Of a stretch of DNA of 34,271 nt, positions 21,201 through 28,879 are shown one piece after another. The first letter of the stretch is position 1; each line of letters opens with the position of its first letter. The translations under genes were made by a program, and so were the position numbers. Origin of the DNA: Aurantimicrobium minutum. GTDB taxonomy: Bacteria; Actinomycetota; Actinomycetes; Actinomycetales; Microbacteriaceae. Under the pieces are notes generated by a model. It did no database searches, had not been told where the DNA came from, and saw only the letters and a list, made by a program, of their open reading frames with translations. Location of the stretch: assembly GCF_029892845.1 (NCBI RefSeq), contig NZ_JARXVT010000008.1, positions 1-34,271 on the forward strand, written 5' to 3'.

Positions 21201-21471
21201 ACTTTTTAGACGCGGGGTACAGGATATTTCACCTGAATATGTCGTATAGTCAAATAGTTCAGAGCTTCGTATCTGACTGGTGGCGCCGCCGATTCCCCCA
21301 ATCTGGCGCCACAAAGGCGACACCGTTCCCCCCAACTGGTGTCGCCTTCCACCGTTAAGCGACTCGTACGGATACGTACGCCCAGTCCTCCACAGGGGCA
21401 AAAGGGGTACAAACACCCCCAAAACAGGTAAAAAATTCCCATCTGATGAATATTTTGCCTATTTTGGCCGG
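21201..21471 (+). other. Structured gene-free region before the Tad cluster, with three hairpins
   Basis: No convincing gene is present. A TATAGT at 21245-21250 could be a -10 box on the plus strand. Hairpin 1 (21280-21312) pairs GTGGCGCC with GGCGCCAC plus an inner GATT/AATC stem and a CCCCC loop. Hairpin 2 (21314-21348) pairs AAGGCGACACC with GGTGTCGCCTT plus inner GTT/AAC and a CCCCCC loop. They are separated by one base. A smaller third hairpin (21365-21380) has two CGTACG arms and a GATA loop. If transcribed from 21245 these would form the tadA leader; on the other strand the loops are all G. Confidence 0.6.
21460..21465 (+). promoter_or_regulatory. Candidate -10 box, leaderless tadA
   Basis: TATTTT is followed by 6 nt and ATG 21472. 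There is no ribosome site for this ATG. This competes with the idea of a long structured leader starting near 21257. Confidence 0.4.
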
Positions 21472-22386
21472 ATGCTTGCCCATTTGGATGCCCACCTCCG
21501 TAATCCCCGGATTACCGACGTTCTCATCTCCAGCAATGCCGGATTGTGGGTCGACAGTGGGGCTGGGTTAGAGCAGGATCACAGCTGGTCGTATACAGAA
21601 GCAGAGATCAGGTCCCTCGCGGTTGACCTCATCGGGCGGGGTGGACGTCATATTGATCAAGCCCACCCGTATGTAGATGTTCGCCTTCCAGGAGACATTC
21701 GAGTCCACGCGGTGCTTGCTCCCGTAGCTAGTTCAGGCACAACCATTGCACTGCGCATTCCCCGCACATCCCAGCTCAGTTGGGAAGAGCGAGTGAGTTC
21801 GGGATTCATGACCGAAGTTCATCAGGAGTTTCTGCTCGAGTGCGTGGAGCGCAAGCGCACTGTATTGATGACAGGAGCTGCAGGCTCGGGAAAGACTGCA
21901 CTGCTAGGGCATCTGCTCTCGAGCGTCCCTGCCACCGAACGAATTGTTGTTCTGGAGGATGTTGCTGAGCTTCAGATATCTCACCCTCATGTCATTGCTC
22001 TCGAATCTCAGCAGGCAAACATCGAGGGTGCGGGCGGGGTGAGTATTGAGCAGCTCGTGCCACAAGCCCTGCGCATGCGCGCAGACCGACTCGTGCTGGG
22101 GGAGTGCCGAGGCGCTGAAGTGGGTGCTGTCCTCTCTGCCCTCAACACGGGCCATGCAGGAGGAGGTCTCACTTTGCATGCCAACTCTTTGTCGGACGTT
22201 CCTGCACGCTTGATCACTCTGGGGTTCCAGGCAGGGATGAGCCCTGAACTGGTGGGGGCTTTGGTGAGGGGCGGGTTAGATGTTGTTGTTCATCTGGAGC
22301 GAGGTGAACATGGCAGACGTATTGCAGCACTGGGTGAATTTATTCAGGGCGAAGGTCCACTCGCTCTCCGCGAGCTCACCCTCTGA
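21472..22386 (+). CDS. tadA: CpaF/TadA-type secretion ATPase
   Basis: This cytoplasmic hexameric ATPase powers Tad/Flp pilus assembly. From ATG 21472 it has 304 aa, short for the family because the usual N-terminal helical domain is reduced. It shows ITDVLISSNAGLWVDSG (14-30), an arginine-rich middle (ALRIPRTS), Walker A TGAAGSGKT (134-142), the Asp box IVVLEDVAELQI, Walker B region LVLGECRGAE and the His box GHAGGGLTLHANS. A longer frame from 21280 would translate the hairpin region and gives a low-complexity, non-homologous N-terminus, so I reject it. The next gene starts 77 nt before its stop. Confidence 0.9.
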   Translation: MLAHLDAHLRNPRITDVLISSNAGLWVDSGAGLEQDHSWSYTEAEIRSLAVDLIGRGGRHIDQAHPYVDVRLPGDIRVHAVLAPVASSGTTIALRIPRTSQLSWEERVSSGFMTEVHQEFLLECVERKRTVLMTGAAGSGKTALLGHLLSSVPATERIVVLEDVAELQISHPHVIALESQQANIEGAGGVSIEQLVPQALRMRADRLVLGECRGAEVGAVLSALNTGHAGGGLTLHANSLSDVPARLITLGFQAGMSPELVGALVRGGLDVVVHLERGEHGRRIAALGEFIQGEGPLALRELTL

Positions 22387-23233
22387 AGCCGAACAACACC
22401 TGCGAACACTCGCGGAGAAAACCCGACTGGTATCCGCTCTGGTGCGGGCAGGACTTCCACCTCGCTCGGCAGCCGAACATGCGGAGCTCGCCTTTGAGGA
22501 ACTCAGTCGAGCTCAACCGTCAACCCCGGAAGCATTCTTGGGCGACGTGTGGAACTTCGCTCTCACGACAGGCGCTGCTCCAGCTGCGGTGTTGGAGGTG
22601 TGTGGCCAGGCGTTGAGTGAAGCTGCCGAGAACGCGAGGCAGGCTCGGGTTCATCTAGCAGGTCCACAAGCGGCTACGCGTCTTGTCATGGTGTTGCCGT
22701 TACTTGCGCTCGCAGGAGGAGTCCTTGCTGGATATGACCCCCTCAAGTTTCTTCTGGGTTCACTGCCGGGCTGGTGTGTTCTGTTCTTTGCTGCAGGAAT
22801 GGTGTTTCTCTCCCACAGGTGGTCGCAGCGCATGCTGACTCGTGCCCAGAGATGGAATTGGTCGAGAGGGATGGCAGCTGAGGTGATGGCTCTGTCACTC
22901 ACTGCAGGACAGTCCTTGTCTCACGCTCGGAGATGGGCTTCCGAGGTAGCTGAGCAGTATTCAACTCACGCCGAGATCTCGTGCGCTGAACTGGCCCAGT
23001 GCGATCGGTTTGTGCATTTGGCTAGTCACACCGGAGTTGCTCTCTCCTCACTCTTACGAGCTCAAGCACACCTCGAACGCAACGCGGCACGAGAAGAAGC
23101 TCAGATGCGGGTGGAGAAGCTCTCTGTGCAGCTGATGATTCCGCTCGGGGTGTGCGTATTACCGGCGTTTATTGCCGTTGGAGTCCTGCCTTTAGTCGCG
23201 AGCGTGATCTCCTCCACAGCGCTGAATTCTTGA
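22310..23233 (+). CDS. Tad inner-membrane platform protein, apparent TadB-TadC fusion
   Basis: T2SF/GspF-family proteins form the membrane platform on which the ATPase works. In 307 aa two units follow each other. Residues about 35-170 look like TadB (ALTTGAAPAAVLEVCGQAL; LAGPQAATRLVMVLPLLALAGG; two membrane spans 123-142 and 150-168). Residues about 185-300 look like TadC (LSLTAGQSLSHARRWASE; ASHTGVALSSLLRAQAHL; AAREEAQMRVEKLSVQLM; membrane span 276-298). Most actinobacteria encode these as two genes. ATG 22310 is preceded by GAGGTGAAC and lies inside the end of tadA, so the two genes are coupled. An in-frame upstream start at 22280 has no ribosome site. Confidence 0.8.
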   Translation: MADVLQHWVNLFRAKVHSLSASSPSEAEQHLRTLAEKTRLVSALVRAGLPPRSAAEHAELAFEELSRAQPSTPEAFLGDVWNFALTTGAAPAAVLEVCGQALSEAAENARQARVHLAGPQAATRLVMVLPLLALAGGVLAGYDPLKFLLGSLPGWCVLFFAAGMVFLSHRWSQRMLTRAQRWNWSRGMAAEVMALSLTAGQSLSHARRWASEVAEQYSTHAEISCAELAQCDRFVHLASHTGVALSSLLRAQAHLERNAAREEAQMRVEKLSVQLMIPLGVCVLPAFIAVGVLPLVASVISSTALNS

Positions 23234-23241
23234 GTGAATTC

Positions 23242-23260
23242 CACCTCTTATATAGAGGTG
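23242..23260 (+). other. Hairpin between the TadBC gene and the pilin gene
   Basis: CACCTCT (23242-23248) pairs perfectly with AGAGGTG (23254-23260) around a TATAT loop. It sits in the 79-nt gap, the only real break in the cluster. It could attenuate, or stabilise a processed pilin mRNA; no T-run follows, so full termination is unlikely. Confidence 0.45.
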
Positions 23261-23312
23261 CGATTTCCAGGCAACACCGTGAGCTGTGATGGGCATGAAA
23301 GGTGTGGTGAAC

Positions 23313-23513
23313 ATGACAACAAACAACCTCAAGAAAATCATTCGAACTCTCAGGCACTTCCGCTCCGAGGCCGGCGCAGCCACGGCTGAATACGCCATCG
23401 CGACGATGGCGGCGGTGGGGTTCGCCGGACTCCTCGTTACGATCTTGCGTGGGGATGAAGTGAAGCAGATCCTCACGGACATGGTTCGCCGTGCTCTCAC
23501 GTTCGGAGGGTAG
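23313..23513 (+). CDS. Flp-like pilin (DUF4244 type)
   Basis: This is a 66-aa protein with a basic N-terminus (TNNLKKIIRTLRHFR), the pilin-type junction SEAGAATAEYAIATMAAVGFAG with Glu26-Tyr27, and one hydrophobic helix (about 28-46). In mycobacteria the same position (Rv3656c) holds the Flp/DUF4244 pilin. Three in-frame starts exist (23289, 23295, 23313); 23313 has AAAGGTG 8 nt upstream and is chosen. Cleavage by a prepilin peptidase before the hydrophobic segment is expected, but no such peptidase is in the window. The end overlaps the TadE-like start by 23 nt. Confidence 0.85.
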   Translation: MTTNNLKKIIRTLRHFRSEAGAATAEYAIATMAAVGFAGLLVTILRGDEVKQILTDMVRRALTFGG

Positions 23514-23829
23514 TGTCACGGCCGAGTTGGCGATGGTGCTCCCTGCGATTGTGCTGGTGCTCGGGGTGTGTCTCCAGGCAGTGGGTGCCTTAGGTATTCA
23601 ACTGACCAATTCTTCACTGGCACGGCAGGCTGCCAGGGAACTCTCTAGGGGAGTGGACATCACACTCGTGAATACGTCCATGGCAAAAGCCAATCCGCGT
23701 GCGACGCTTCGTCACTCACACGAAGGTGAGTTGGTGTGTGTTTCCTTGGTTCAATCAACAGGTGTGGGGCCGCTGTCTTGGGTCCTCTCTGAGGTGCACG
23801 TCCGCGAATGTGTGATCAATGCGCAATGA
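23491..23829 (+). CDS. TadE-like pseudopilin
   Basis: In 112 aa it begins SRSEGSVTAELAMVLPAIVLVLGV, the TadE pattern with Glu12 ahead of a single hydrophobic segment (about 13-35). A small extracytoplasmic domain with two cysteines (CVSLVQ; VRECVINA) follows. GTG 23491 is the only start giving the whole motif, within the pilin end, which implies coupled translation. The product is presumed to be a minor pilin. It overlaps the next gene by 11 nt. Confidence 0.85.
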   Translation: MLSRSEGSVTAELAMVLPAIVLVLGVCLQAVGALGIQLTNSSLARQAARELSRGVDITLVNTSMAKANPRATLRHSHEGELVCVSLVQSTGVGPLSWVLSEVHVRECVINAQ

Positions 23830-24160
23830 ACATGGTTCGAGTGCAGCAGCGACCCTCATTCTGGTCGGCGGGGTCATTTCTGTGACATCTCTTCTACTTT
23901 TTTTCGGAACAGCATTCCTCACCCTGGAGAGGGCACAGTCTTTTACGGATCAGGCTGCCCTGGAAGCAGCAGATGCTGCTTCGGGACGCATCCCCGGATA
24001 TCCCTGTAATCGCGCGGAAAGACTCGCCAGTAAGAATAATTTCTCAGTAGAAAAATGTGAGGTGCAGAGTTTGATCGCCCGGGTGACCTTGCAGGTCACC
24101 GTGTTGGGTTTTGTGACCCAGACACGAGCCAAAGCAGGACCAAAAAATGAGCTTCCGTGA
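23819..24160 (+). CDS. Rv3654c-like TadE/TadG-type membrane protein
   Basis: In 113 aa it has an N-terminal membrane segment (SSAAATLILVGGVISVTSLLLFFGTAFLTLERAQ, about 7-40), then TDQAALEAADAAS and two cysteines (YPCNRAE; VEKCEV). The order SAA..L...ERAQ..ADQAALAAAD is that of the small protein at the end of actinobacterial Tad-like loci (Rv3654c in M. tuberculosis). The ATG overlaps the TadE gene. It ends just before the topA promoter, closing the cluster. The function is unproven; a role as minor pilin is likely. Confidence 0.8.
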   Translation: MRNEHGSSAAATLILVGGVISVTSLLLFFGTAFLTLERAQSFTDQAALEAADAASGRIPGYPCNRAERLASKNNFSVEKCEVQSLIARVTLQVTVLGFVTQTRAKAGPKNELP

Positions 24161-24188
24161 TTGACGAACTCAAATAGCCGTGTATCTT
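24161..24188 (+). promoter_or_regulatory. Candidate topA promoter
   Basis: TTGACG (24161-24166) and TATCTT (24183-24188) are 16 bp apart. This is the best two-box promoter in the window. It begins right after the stop of the last Tad gene; the start would be near 24195, giving a leader of about 30 nt with a strong ribosome site. Confidence 0.6.
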
Positions 24189-24223
24189 GACCTTTTGGAA
24201 CGCAACTTATTTCGGAGGAATGC

Positions 24224-27046
24224 TTGTCCAACACTAGAAAGCTCGTCATCGTCGAGTCACCAGCCAAAGCCAAGACCATTGGCAAATACCTCGGTGACAA
24301 CTATGAGGTGCTCGCATCAGTAGGTCACATCCGTGACTTGCCCAAGCCCAGCGAGCTTCCTGCAGACATGAAAAAGGGACCCTTCGGCAAGTTCGCTGTG
24401 AACGTTGAAGATAACTTTGAGCCCTTCTATGTGGTCTCCGAGAACTCCAAGAAGACTGTTGCGGAACTCAAAAAAGCACTCAAAGATGCCGATGAGCTCT
24501 ACCTCGCAACTGATGAGGACCGCGAAGGTGAAGCAATCTCCTGGCACTTGCTCCAGGTGCTCAAGCCCAAGGTTCCTGTCCACCGCATGGTGTTCCACGA
24601 AATCACCAAGGAAGCTATTCAGGCTGCCCAGGAGAACACTCGTGAGCTCGACACAGCCCTGGTAGATGCTCAAGAAACACGACGAATTCTCGACCGCCTC
24701 TATGGCTGGGAGATGTCAGATGTGATGCGTCGCCGCGTTGGCCCTGGAACTTCTGCAGGTCGCGTTCAGACTGTTGCCCTGCGACTGGTGGTTGACCGTG
24801 AACGTGAGCGCATGGCGTTCAATTCCGCAAACTACTGGGATCTACTCGCAACCCTCGGCACCTCGACCGAAGGATCCACTCAGTTCGAAGCCAAGCTTGT
24901 TCGCGTTGGCGGCAGCACCATTGCCTCCGGTAAAGACTTTGATGACAACGGTCAACTGACCACCAAGGCCACTCTGCTGAGTGAAGAAGCTGCTGTTGCA
25001 CTGGCGGCTGCTTTGCGTGAAGCAAGCACAGAAATCGTCGTTGCAGGCCTGGAGACCAAGCCATACACCCGTCGTCCTTCAGCACCGTTTACGACCTCAA
25101 CTCTGCAGCAGGAAGCTTCTCGCAAGCTGAAGTTCTCTTCGAAGCAGACCATGAGCGTGGCACAGGGTCTCTACGAAAACGGGTACATCACCTACATGCG
25201 TACTGACTCGCCTTCCCTCTCGGGGCAGGCGATTGCAGCAGCTCGTACCCAGGCCACCACTTTGTATGGTGCAGACCAGGTCGCTGATGCACCTCGTCAG
25301 TACTCGGGCAAGAGCAAGAACGCTCAAGAAGCGCACGAAGCTATTCGTCCAGCAGGTGAAACCTTCAAGACTCCATCGGAACTGCAGAACGTTTTGCGCG
25401 GAAACGAGTGGAAGCTCTACGACCTGATTTGGAAGCGCACTGTTGCTTCACAGATGGCAGATGCCAAGGGGCAGACTGCCACCGTGACAGCCAAGGCAAC
25501 ACCTGCTTCGGGAGACTTCGTTGAGTTCACCGCCAGTGGCACTGTCATCACCTTCCGCGGCTTCCTCAACGCGTATGAGGAAAGCACGGACGAAGAGCGC
25601 AACGCTCAGGATGCTCAGGCTGAAGCCAAGCTGCCCATCATGACCGAAGGTCAGAAGCTCGTCCTCGCTGATGTTGAGGCCAAGGGCCACGACACCACGC
25701 CTCCACCTCGTTACACCGAAGCAACCCTGGTGAAGAAGTTGGAAGAGCTCGGTATTGGTCGCCCCTCTACATATGCATCGATTCTGGGTCTGATCGTGGA
25801 CCGCGGATATGTGACCCCGAAGGGTTCGGCATTTGTTCCAGCATGGGTCGCGTTCTCCATCGTTCGCCTCATGCAGGAGCACTACACAGACCTGGTTGAT
25901 TACGCCTTCACCGCCGAGATGGAAGAAGATCTCGACAAGATTGCTGGCGGTGTGGGTACCGGCTCTGAGTGGCTCAAGAAGTTCTACTTTGGTGAACCTG
26001 GTCACCACGGCCTGCGGGAAATCCTCGACAACATCGGGGATATCGACCCTCGTGAACTCAACACCTTCCGCATTGGCGAGAACGGTGCTGCCATCCGCGT
26101 GGGTAAGTATGGCCCCTACATCGAGGTGACCAACCCGGATGCTGCCGAGGACGAAAAGCCTCGCATCGTGAACATTCCCTTGGACATGGCACCCGATGAG
26201 CTCACTCCCGAAAAGGTTCAAGAACTCATCGATGCACCGATCGTCACCGACCGCGTGCTGGGTGTGAACCCTGACAACGGCAAGACGATTGTGTCTAAGG
26301 ATGGTCGCTTCGGCCCCTATGTCACTGAGCTGGAGCCAGAACCCGAGGTTGCTCTCGATGAGGCAGAGATTGACCCCGCCACTGGCGAGGTTGTCGAAGT
26401 CAAAAAGAAGAAGCGCGTCGCCAAGGTCGAGGTCATCAAGCCCCGCACTGCTTCGCTTTTCAAGAGCATGGATCCCGGCACGGTGGACCTCGAGACCGCA
26501 CTCAAGCTGCTCAACCTTCCTCGTGAAGTGGGTGCTGACCCCGAGTCTGGCGAGATGATTCTGTCCCAGAACGGTCGCTATGGCGCCTACCTCAAGAAGG
26601 GCACCGACACTCGCTCGCTTGAGAATGAAGACCAGATCTTCGGAATCGACCTAGCAGGTGCACTCGAACTCTTTGCTCAGCCCAAGTATGGAGCTCGCAA
26701 GGCAGCCAGTGCCATCAAGGAATTCGACGCTGACCCCGAAAGCGGTAAGCCCATCAAGATCAAGGATGGTCGCTTCGGCCCTTATGTCACCGATGGCACC
26801 ACCAACGCCACGATTCCTCGCGGTGAAGTTCCTGAAGAGATTGACTTTGATCGCGCCGTTGAGTTGCTTGCAATCAAGCGTGCCAAGGGACCCGTTGTCC
26901 GCAAGAAGGCTGCTGCAAAGAAGCCTGCGGCCAAGAAGAAGGTCACCAAGAAGGTCGGCGACACCATCGTGGTGAAAAAGGCCGGGGCCAAGAAGGCGGC
27001 CACCACACTGGGTAAGTCAGGTATTTCCTCTAAGGCAAGCGAGTAG
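24224..27046 (+). CDS. topA: DNA topoisomerase I
   Basis: This type IA enzyme relaxes negative supercoils. In 940 aa it shows the Toprim start KLVIVESPAKAKTIGKYLG, DEDREGEAISWHL, SAGRVQTVALRLV, and the catalytic Tyr324 in GYITYMRTDS. Zinc fingers are absent, as in actinobacterial enzymes. Instead the C-terminal third has repeated modules (VGKYGPYIEV, KDGRFGPYVT, QNGRYGAYLK, KDGRFGPYVT) and a Lys/Ala tail with KKAAAKKPAAKKK, known to aid processivity in mycobacterial enzymes. The start is TTG 24224, since CGGAGGA lies 5 nt before it; the ATG at 24220 is out of frame. tmk begins 3 nt after the stop. Confidence 0.97.
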   Translation: MSNTRKLVIVESPAKAKTIGKYLGDNYEVLASVGHIRDLPKPSELPADMKKGPFGKFAVNVEDNFEPFYVVSENSKKTVAELKKALKDADELYLATDEDREGEAISWHLLQVLKPKVPVHRMVFHEITKEAIQAAQENTRELDTALVDAQETRRILDRLYGWEMSDVMRRRVGPGTSAGRVQTVALRLVVDRERERMAFNSANYWDLLATLGTSTEGSTQFEAKLVRVGGSTIASGKDFDDNGQLTTKATLLSEEAAVALAAALREASTEIVVAGLETKPYTRRPSAPFTTSTLQQEASRKLKFSSKQTMSVAQGLYENGYITYMRTDSPSLSGQAIAAARTQATTLYGADQVADAPRQYSGKSKNAQEAHEAIRPAGETFKTPSELQNVLRGNEWKLYDLIWKRTVASQMADAKGQTATVTAKATPASGDFVEFTASGTVITFRGFLNAYEESTDEERNAQDAQAEAKLPIMTEGQKLVLADVEAKGHDTTPPPRYTEATLVKKLEELGIGRPSTYASILGLIVDRGYVTPKGSAFVPAWVAFSIVRLMQEHYTDLVDYAFTAEMEEDLDKIAGGVGTGSEWLKKFYFGEPGHHGLREILDNIGDIDPRELNTFRIGENGAAIRVGKYGPYIEVTNPDAAEDEKPRIVNIPLDMAPDELTPEKVQELIDAPIVTDRVLGVNPDNGKTIVSKDGRFGPYVTELEPEPEVALDEAEIDPATGEVVEVKKKKRVAKVEVIKPRTASLFKSMDPGTVDLETALKLLNLPREVGADPESGEMILSQNGRYGAYLKKGTDTRSLENEDQIFGIDLAGALELFAQPKYGARKAASAIKEFDADPESGKPIKIKDGRFGPYVTDGTTNATIPRGEVPEEIDFDRAVELLAIKRAKGPVVRKKAAAKKPAAKKKVTKKVGDTIVVKKAGAKKAATTLGKSGISSKASE

Positions 27047-27049
27047 ACG

Positions 27050-27670
27050 ATGTCCGGGTTGTTCATCACCTTTGAGGGTGGAGACGGTTCGGGCAAGTCC
27101 ACTCAGGCTGGTCTTCTAGCAGAGTGGTTGACCGAACAGGGACGAACTGTTGTTCGTACCCGGGAACCCGGTGGCACTGATGTGGGCGTGGAGGTGCGTA
27201 ACCTCGTGCTTCACCACCGTGGAGACATTGACCCCCGCGCTGAAGCTCTGCTCTATGCAGCCGACCGTGCACATCACGTGGCCACGCTGGTGCGTCCCGC
27301 ACTGGAGCGTGGCGAGGTCGTCATCCAGGATCGCTACTTCGATTCCTCCGTTGCCTATCAGGGTGCTGGTCGTGTCCTCGACGCGAAGGAAGTGCGTGAT
27401 TTGTCCCTATGGGCGACCGACAGCCTGTTGCCTGATGTGACCGTATTGCTCGATCTTGATGAGAACCTTGCCCGCACGCGTCTTGATGCTGCGGATAAGC
27501 CTTTTGATCGTCTCGAGAACGAGAAAGCAGAGTTCCACGCCCGTGTGCGTGCTGGATTCCTTGCGCTCGCTGAGGCTGAACCCGAGCGGTTCCTTGTCCT
27601 TGATGCTTCCAAACCAGTGGATGAACTAGCCGCAGCAATTCGTGCCCGTGTTGAAGCTGAGCTGTCCTAG
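27050..27670 (+). CDS. tmk: Thymidylate kinase
   Basis: It phosphorylates dTMP to dTDP for DNA synthesis. In 206 aa it shows the P-loop GGDGSGKS (10-17), TREPGGTDVG, the DRYFDSSVAYQGAGR signature and LLDLDENLARTRLD, followed by a lid-like segment. It begins 3 nt after topA and is probably read from the same transcript, although holB has its own -10 box. With tdk at 10093 the window encodes two successive steps from thymidine to dTDP. Confidence 0.96.
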   Translation: MSGLFITFEGGDGSGKSTQAGLLAEWLTEQGRTVVRTREPGGTDVGVEVRNLVLHHRGDIDPRAEALLYAADRAHHVATLVRPALERGEVVIQDRYFDSSVAYQGAGRVLDAKEVRDLSLWATDSLLPDVTVLLDLDENLARTRLDAADKPFDRLENEKAEFHARVRAGFLALAEAEPERFLVLDASKPVDELAAAIRARVEAELS

Positions 27671-27697
27671 TCCCACTTCTCTGTCAGTTACTCCCGG

Positions 27698-27703
27698 TAG
27701 CCT
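27698..27703 (+). promoter_or_regulatory. Candidate -10 box, leaderless holB
   Basis: TAGCCT is followed by 6 nt and ATG 27710, with no ribosome site. It allows separate expression of holB and the hydrolase gene downstream of tmk. Confidence 0.4.
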
Positions 27704-27709
27704 TGAGCT

Positions 27710-28879
27710 ATGAGCGTGTGGGATGAACTCGTTGGCCAGCAAGAGGCCATTGATGTATTCCGTGCTGCCTCGCAGTCGGAGCTAGCTTCGGCAACTTCCC
27801 ATGATTCCGCCATGACTCACTCATGGCTGGTGACGGGTCCTCCTGGTTCTGGGCGTTCCAATCTGGCCTATGCCTTTGCCGCGTCACTGCTGTGTCGTAA
27901 TGGTGGCTGTGGCACCTGTGGCGATTGCAAGCAGGTTGCGGCACGAACACACCCCGACCTTGCCATGCTGACGACCGAGCGTGTGATCATCTCTATCGAT
28001 GAAGTGCGTGCTCTCGTGCAGAGCTCACAGTATTCACCTGCGGTCTCGCGCTATCGGGTCATTGTGATTGAGGATGCTGACCGCATGGCTGAGCGCACTT
28101 CCAATGTTCTCCTCAAGGCTCTTGAAGAACCTCCTGAGCGCACGGTCTGGATACTCTGTGCTCCGAGTGAAGCAGATCTGATTCCCACCATTCGTTCACG
28201 CGTGCGCTCAGTCCGTTTGCGTGTGCCGAGCGTTCCTGACGTTGCAGAGTTGATTGTTACCAGAGACGGCGTGGATGCGGTCACTGCAGAACGCGCTGCT
28301 CGCCACGCCCAGTCCCACATCGGGATGGCTCACCGTCTGGCAACCAACCCTGACGCAGCAGCACGGCGTGAAGAAACAGTTCGTCTGGTGCTGGGCATCA
28401 TGACCGTGCGTGAAGCGGTGCTTGCCGCTGCTCGCATGATCGAGATCGCCACTGATGACGCAAAGGCGATCACCGAAGAGCGTGATGGTGTTGAACTCGA
28501 GCAGCTTCGCCGTTCGATGGGTATCGCCGAAGGCGATGCGATCCCGTCCAACCTGCGCAGCCAAGTTAAGGGTCTGGAAGAACAGCAGAAGCGTCGTGCC
28601 ACGCGAAGCCTGCGAGATGGTTTGGACCGCATCCTTGTCGACTTGCTTTCGGTCTATCGCGACGTGCTTCGCCTGCAATTGGGTGTCAGTGATGAGCTCA
28701 TCAACGTTGAGTTTGAATCTGAGCTCCGCGCTGCGGCATCTGCACGCTCCAGCGAAGACACCCTCGCCACGATGGAAGCCATTGGTGTGGCCCGTGAGCG
28801 CATTGATGCCAACGTGGCACCGGCACTGGCGATGGAAGCACTCTTGATTCGCGCTTCGCGTTCCGAAGTTCCTGCATGA
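27710..28879 (+). CDS. holB: DNA polymerase III subunit delta'
   Basis: This is the stator subunit of the clamp loader that works with the DnaX protein at 477. In 389 aa it shows WDELVGQQEAIDVF, a P-loop of altered form (TGPPGSGRSN, with Arg in place of the usual Lys), a zinc module CRNGGCGTCGDC, VIEDADRMAERTSNVLLKALEEPPERTVWIL and sensor 1 IPTIRSRVRSVRL. A modified P-loop fits delta', which does not hydrolyse ATP. The C-terminal collar domain is present. The last four bases overlap the hydrolase start (ATGA). Confidence 0.93.
   Translation: MSVWDELVGQQEAIDVFRAASQSELASATSHDSAMTHSWLVTGPPGSGRSNLAYAFAASLLCRNGGCGTCGDCKQVAARTHPDLAMLTTERVIISIDEVRALVQSSQYSPAVSRYRVIVIEDADRMAERTSNVLLKALEEPPERTVWILCAPSEADLIPTIRSRVRSVRLRVPSVPDVAELIVTRDGVDAVTAERAARHAQSHIGMAHRLATNPDAAARREETVRLVLGIMTVREAVLAAARMIEIATDDAKAITEERDGVELEQLRRSMGIAEGDAIPSNLRSQVKGLEEQQKRRATRSLRDGLDRILVDLLSVYRDVLRLQLGVSDELINVEFESELRAAASARSSEDTLATMEAIGVARERIDANVAPALAMEALLIRASRSEVPA

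Noticed and set aside
21168-21442. Two short minus-strand frames in the gene-free region before tadA
   Set aside because: They cross the palindrome and hairpins, lack ribosome sites and look like random translation of structured DNA.
21280-21471. 64-residue N-terminal extension of TadA
   Set aside because: It translates hairpins and gives Pro/Arg-rich sequence without similarity to the TadA N-terminal domain.
25448-26221. 257-codon minus-strand frame opposite topA
   Set aside because: It is antisense shadow of topA, with no supporting signals.
26080-26800. Repeated KDGRFGPYVT-like units in TopA taken as a novel repeat
   Set aside because: These are the normal C-terminal repeat modules of actinobacterial and related topoisomerase I.
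27830-27870. Arg instead of Lys in the P-loop of HolB taken as damage
   Set aside because: Delta' subunits do not hydrolyse ATP and often have altered P-loops.
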